Position numbers and translations under genes: made by a program. Below the pieces are notes generated by a model. That model did not search any database. It worked only from the letters and a program-made list of their open reading frames with translations, and was not told where the DNA came from. From Dunaliella salina (taxonomy: Eukaryota; Chlorophyta; Chlorophyceae; Chlamydomonadales; Dunaliellaceae), in assembly GCA_002284615.2 (NCBI GenBank), contig MU069450.1:791237-823450 (forward strand): DNA of 32,214 nt. The letters are read 5' to 3'. Shown piece after piece: positions 24,987-32,214 of this stretch (its first letter is position 1; the number at the start of each line of letters is the position of its first letter).

Positions 24987-25351
24987 GCAAACTACCTATT
25001 TGCCGAGCATCATGCAAATCTGCATCTGACCGATTTTCTCCTGCACTTGGTGTCCGGATATATGGAGTCTCGAGTCAAAGAAAAGAAAAGAATAGCCTAC
25101 GCAGCCAACAGGCCGCGAGTCAAACATATGATCATTCAGGTTATGACTTCCTGTGCTATTTTTCACCGTGCCTACTTGGAAAACCTGTGCTGGAGAACCT
25201 CTGCATCATGTTATACTATGAGCACACGTTTCTGAACAGTTGACGCCTCTACACACAAGCTCTCTTCCTAGGCTTGTCTAGTTTCAGGTCTGTGTTTCCG
25301 CTCAGCTGTCCTCGTAGGCGGGTACAGCGATGTGACCTTACCCAACCTTAT
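24987..25351 (+). pseudogene. LINE-derived fragment with 3' tail, instance 3
   Basis: A short frame (VKEKKRIAYAANRPRVKHMI) without a known domain is followed by cgctcagctgtcctcgtagg, cgggtacagcgatgtgacct and tacccaacctta at 25299-25351. The shared tail suggests a further 5'-truncated insertion. Confidence 0.5.
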
Positions 25352-26041
25352 CAAACATTCTTGACCACTTTGAGATAGCCTATGAATTTTGCTTTGCAAC
25401 CGGCTTTTTCTGGTCCCCTCTTCCAAGCCATGCAAACTAAGACACTTGTCATCATAAGTTGGCGCAGGGCACACTGCTTGGCATGTGCCGCAATACAAAA
25501 AAGAAAAGGGCGCACTGCTGAGAGTATACAGCCCAAACAAAAGAAAGAAGGACAAACAAGGGAAAACCGCGCAGGCTCATGGATTTGAGATGTTCCTACA
25601 GACCACTCCAGGCGCACTCTTATTCAGTTGAACGCAGCAGCAATGTGAACTCTGCATTTGTAGCAGATTTTCCCACGTCAAGCTGCATGGTAAAGGGGTA
25701 GTCCCAAAATCCCTTTTCTTGGCATTCGCTGAAACTGAGGCAGGCAGCATATAAACTAATACTAGGCAGAATCATTGCGAAGCTCGCATCAACCTGAACT
25801 CCATCTTTTGATGCCAACCTCTGTGCATGTTTCCACTTCGTGAGGTGCAGCTCAAGTCAGAAGTTGCGTCAGCTCAAACAGCAGCAACAGCGCCAAAAAT
25901 AAATTCCCACTGTCAAATGAGCAACTGCCCGGTTTGTGTTCAACAGATTTGTTCAACTAAGACCCCTCAGCAACCACCTCCAAAACCTGTGGACCCGGAC
26001 CTCCCCACCCTGCCACATGCAGCAAATCTCCTCAGCCTCCA
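25352..26041. other. 3' flank of ferredoxin gene, nothing else recognised
   Basis: This spans the end of the LINE pile and the stop codon of ferredoxin at 26042. It probably contains the ferredoxin 3' UTR on the - strand. Open frames here are short and overlap on both strands. Confidence 0.4.
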
Positions 26042-31383
<5,342 letters not shown>

Positions 31384-32214
31384 TGTGAAAAAAAATCAAA
31401 ATCTCAATTACTGTCTTTCAACAAACAACCTACTCCCAGGGGCCGCAAGTGTGGTTTTTCAACAAGTCCTCTGCTTTTTGTTCAATAATCGTGAGGAACA
31501 TGATGCTCAAGGCGGGTACGCAGCAATTGCAGGGTAGCGGGCTGCGCGCATCCGCCAGCCCTAGGGTGATGATGCCCGCACAGCCCAGGGCTGCATCGCA
31601 GCAAGCTGCCCTGTCTTCAAAACCGGCCCTACTGAAGGTGTGCACACCATTGGAGCAGTATCGGATTTGCCATCGCCATCACTCCGCGCTGGCAACTCAT
31701 GAATCAGCATCACCCACTCTTCTCTCTCTTTCCCTTACTTACACTCACCCAGCAGGGCATTAATGGCCAGCAAGCCCAGCGTGCTGCCCTGCAAGGTGGG
31801 AATTCTGTCCAATAGGTCCATGTCTGGGTGTGATTTTGTGGAATTGCTGGCAGGGATACATTTGGAAGGAGGAGGAGCATGCATGAACCTGGTGGCTGGT
31901 GGCATAAACTGAGACTGGTCTTCGTTCCCGTTTTTCCTGCAGTCAGGAGAGCTGCTGCTGCTGAGGCCCCCAGTAAGGCAGAAGGTGCGCAATAAAAGCC
32001 TAGCTTGCAGGAATGGTAGACCCTGCGGGACTGGGTGTTGGCACCTGGATCTCCAGAAAAACCATTTACTTTGGCGTAAAGGCAGCATTTTGGCACAATA
32101 TTCAAAATTGTTGTATTGCATTTGAGATAGCATGCAATGAAAAAAAGGCAGTCCTGCCTTTGGGTAGTATGTGCCTGGTGCGAGCTCTGATTGAAAATGG
32201 GCGAGACTAGGAGG
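31384..32214. other. Upstream region of ferredoxin gene
   Basis: This presumably holds the ferredoxin promoter and 5' UTR (- strand). I could not identify a TATA box or other element with confidence. A possible + strand acceptor (tttttcctgcag, 31928-31940) precedes a frame reading VRRAAAAEAPSKAEGA and stop, but I see no second exon to support it. Confidence 0.35.

Noticed and set aside
31886..32100. Third host gene on + strand after acceptor tttttcctgcag
   Set aside because: Only one possible exon, short Ala-rich frame, no family and no partner exon in the window.

Overview
This is a eukaryotic nuclear window, very rich in repeats, with long introns. The two host genes I can recognise are a plant-type plastid ferredoxin and a plant-like homoserine kinase. 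Together with a retrotransposon resembling the Dualen/RandI clade described from Chlamydomonas, they point to a green alga or another member of the green lineage. I cannot name the species. A few N characters show it is a draft assembly.

Layout. (1) Positions 1700-10591, + strand: the last four exons of a homoserine kinase gene (1700-1771, 3379-3508, 6157-6233, 10490-10591), all with GT-AG junctions in compatible phases. The 5' part of the gene lies left of the window. Its introns carry a 32-bp and a 101-bp repeat, a roughly 50-copy 29-bp minisatellite, a dispersed G-rich repeat, a TA-flanked MITE and a large array ending exactly at the last exon. (2) Positions 10.9-20.1 kb: two TG microsatellites, then a long decayed non-LTR retrotransposon, + strand. 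It carries a cysteine-protease-like domain, an APE endonuclease, reverse transcriptase, a Thr/Ser/Pro-rich segment, RNase H, a zinc finger and a PD-(D/E)XK endonuclease. It is split by a foreign segment of about 1.3 kb. (3) Positions 20.3-25.4 kb: fragments of a second LINE family, stacked and ending in the same short C/T-rich tail. One carries a second copy of the MITE. (4) Positions 26042-31383, - strand: a ferredoxin gene that appears complete apart from unresolved splicing of its first exon. Its introns hold duplicated exon pieces, two long poly-G tracts, a U6 snRNA pseudogene and microsatellites.

The two host genes are convergent and separated by about 15 kb of transposon sequence. The most unusual feature is shared by both genes: short tandem duplications that begin or end at exon edges. 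They copy the 3' splice acceptor plus the first bases of the exon (homoserine kinase last exon, 9 clean extra copies; ferredoxin third exon, 2 extra; ferredoxin last exon, 3 extra; homoserine kinase second visible exon, decayed copies), and in one case the end of an exon plus its donor. The introns are therefore full of decoy splice sites and pseudo-exons.
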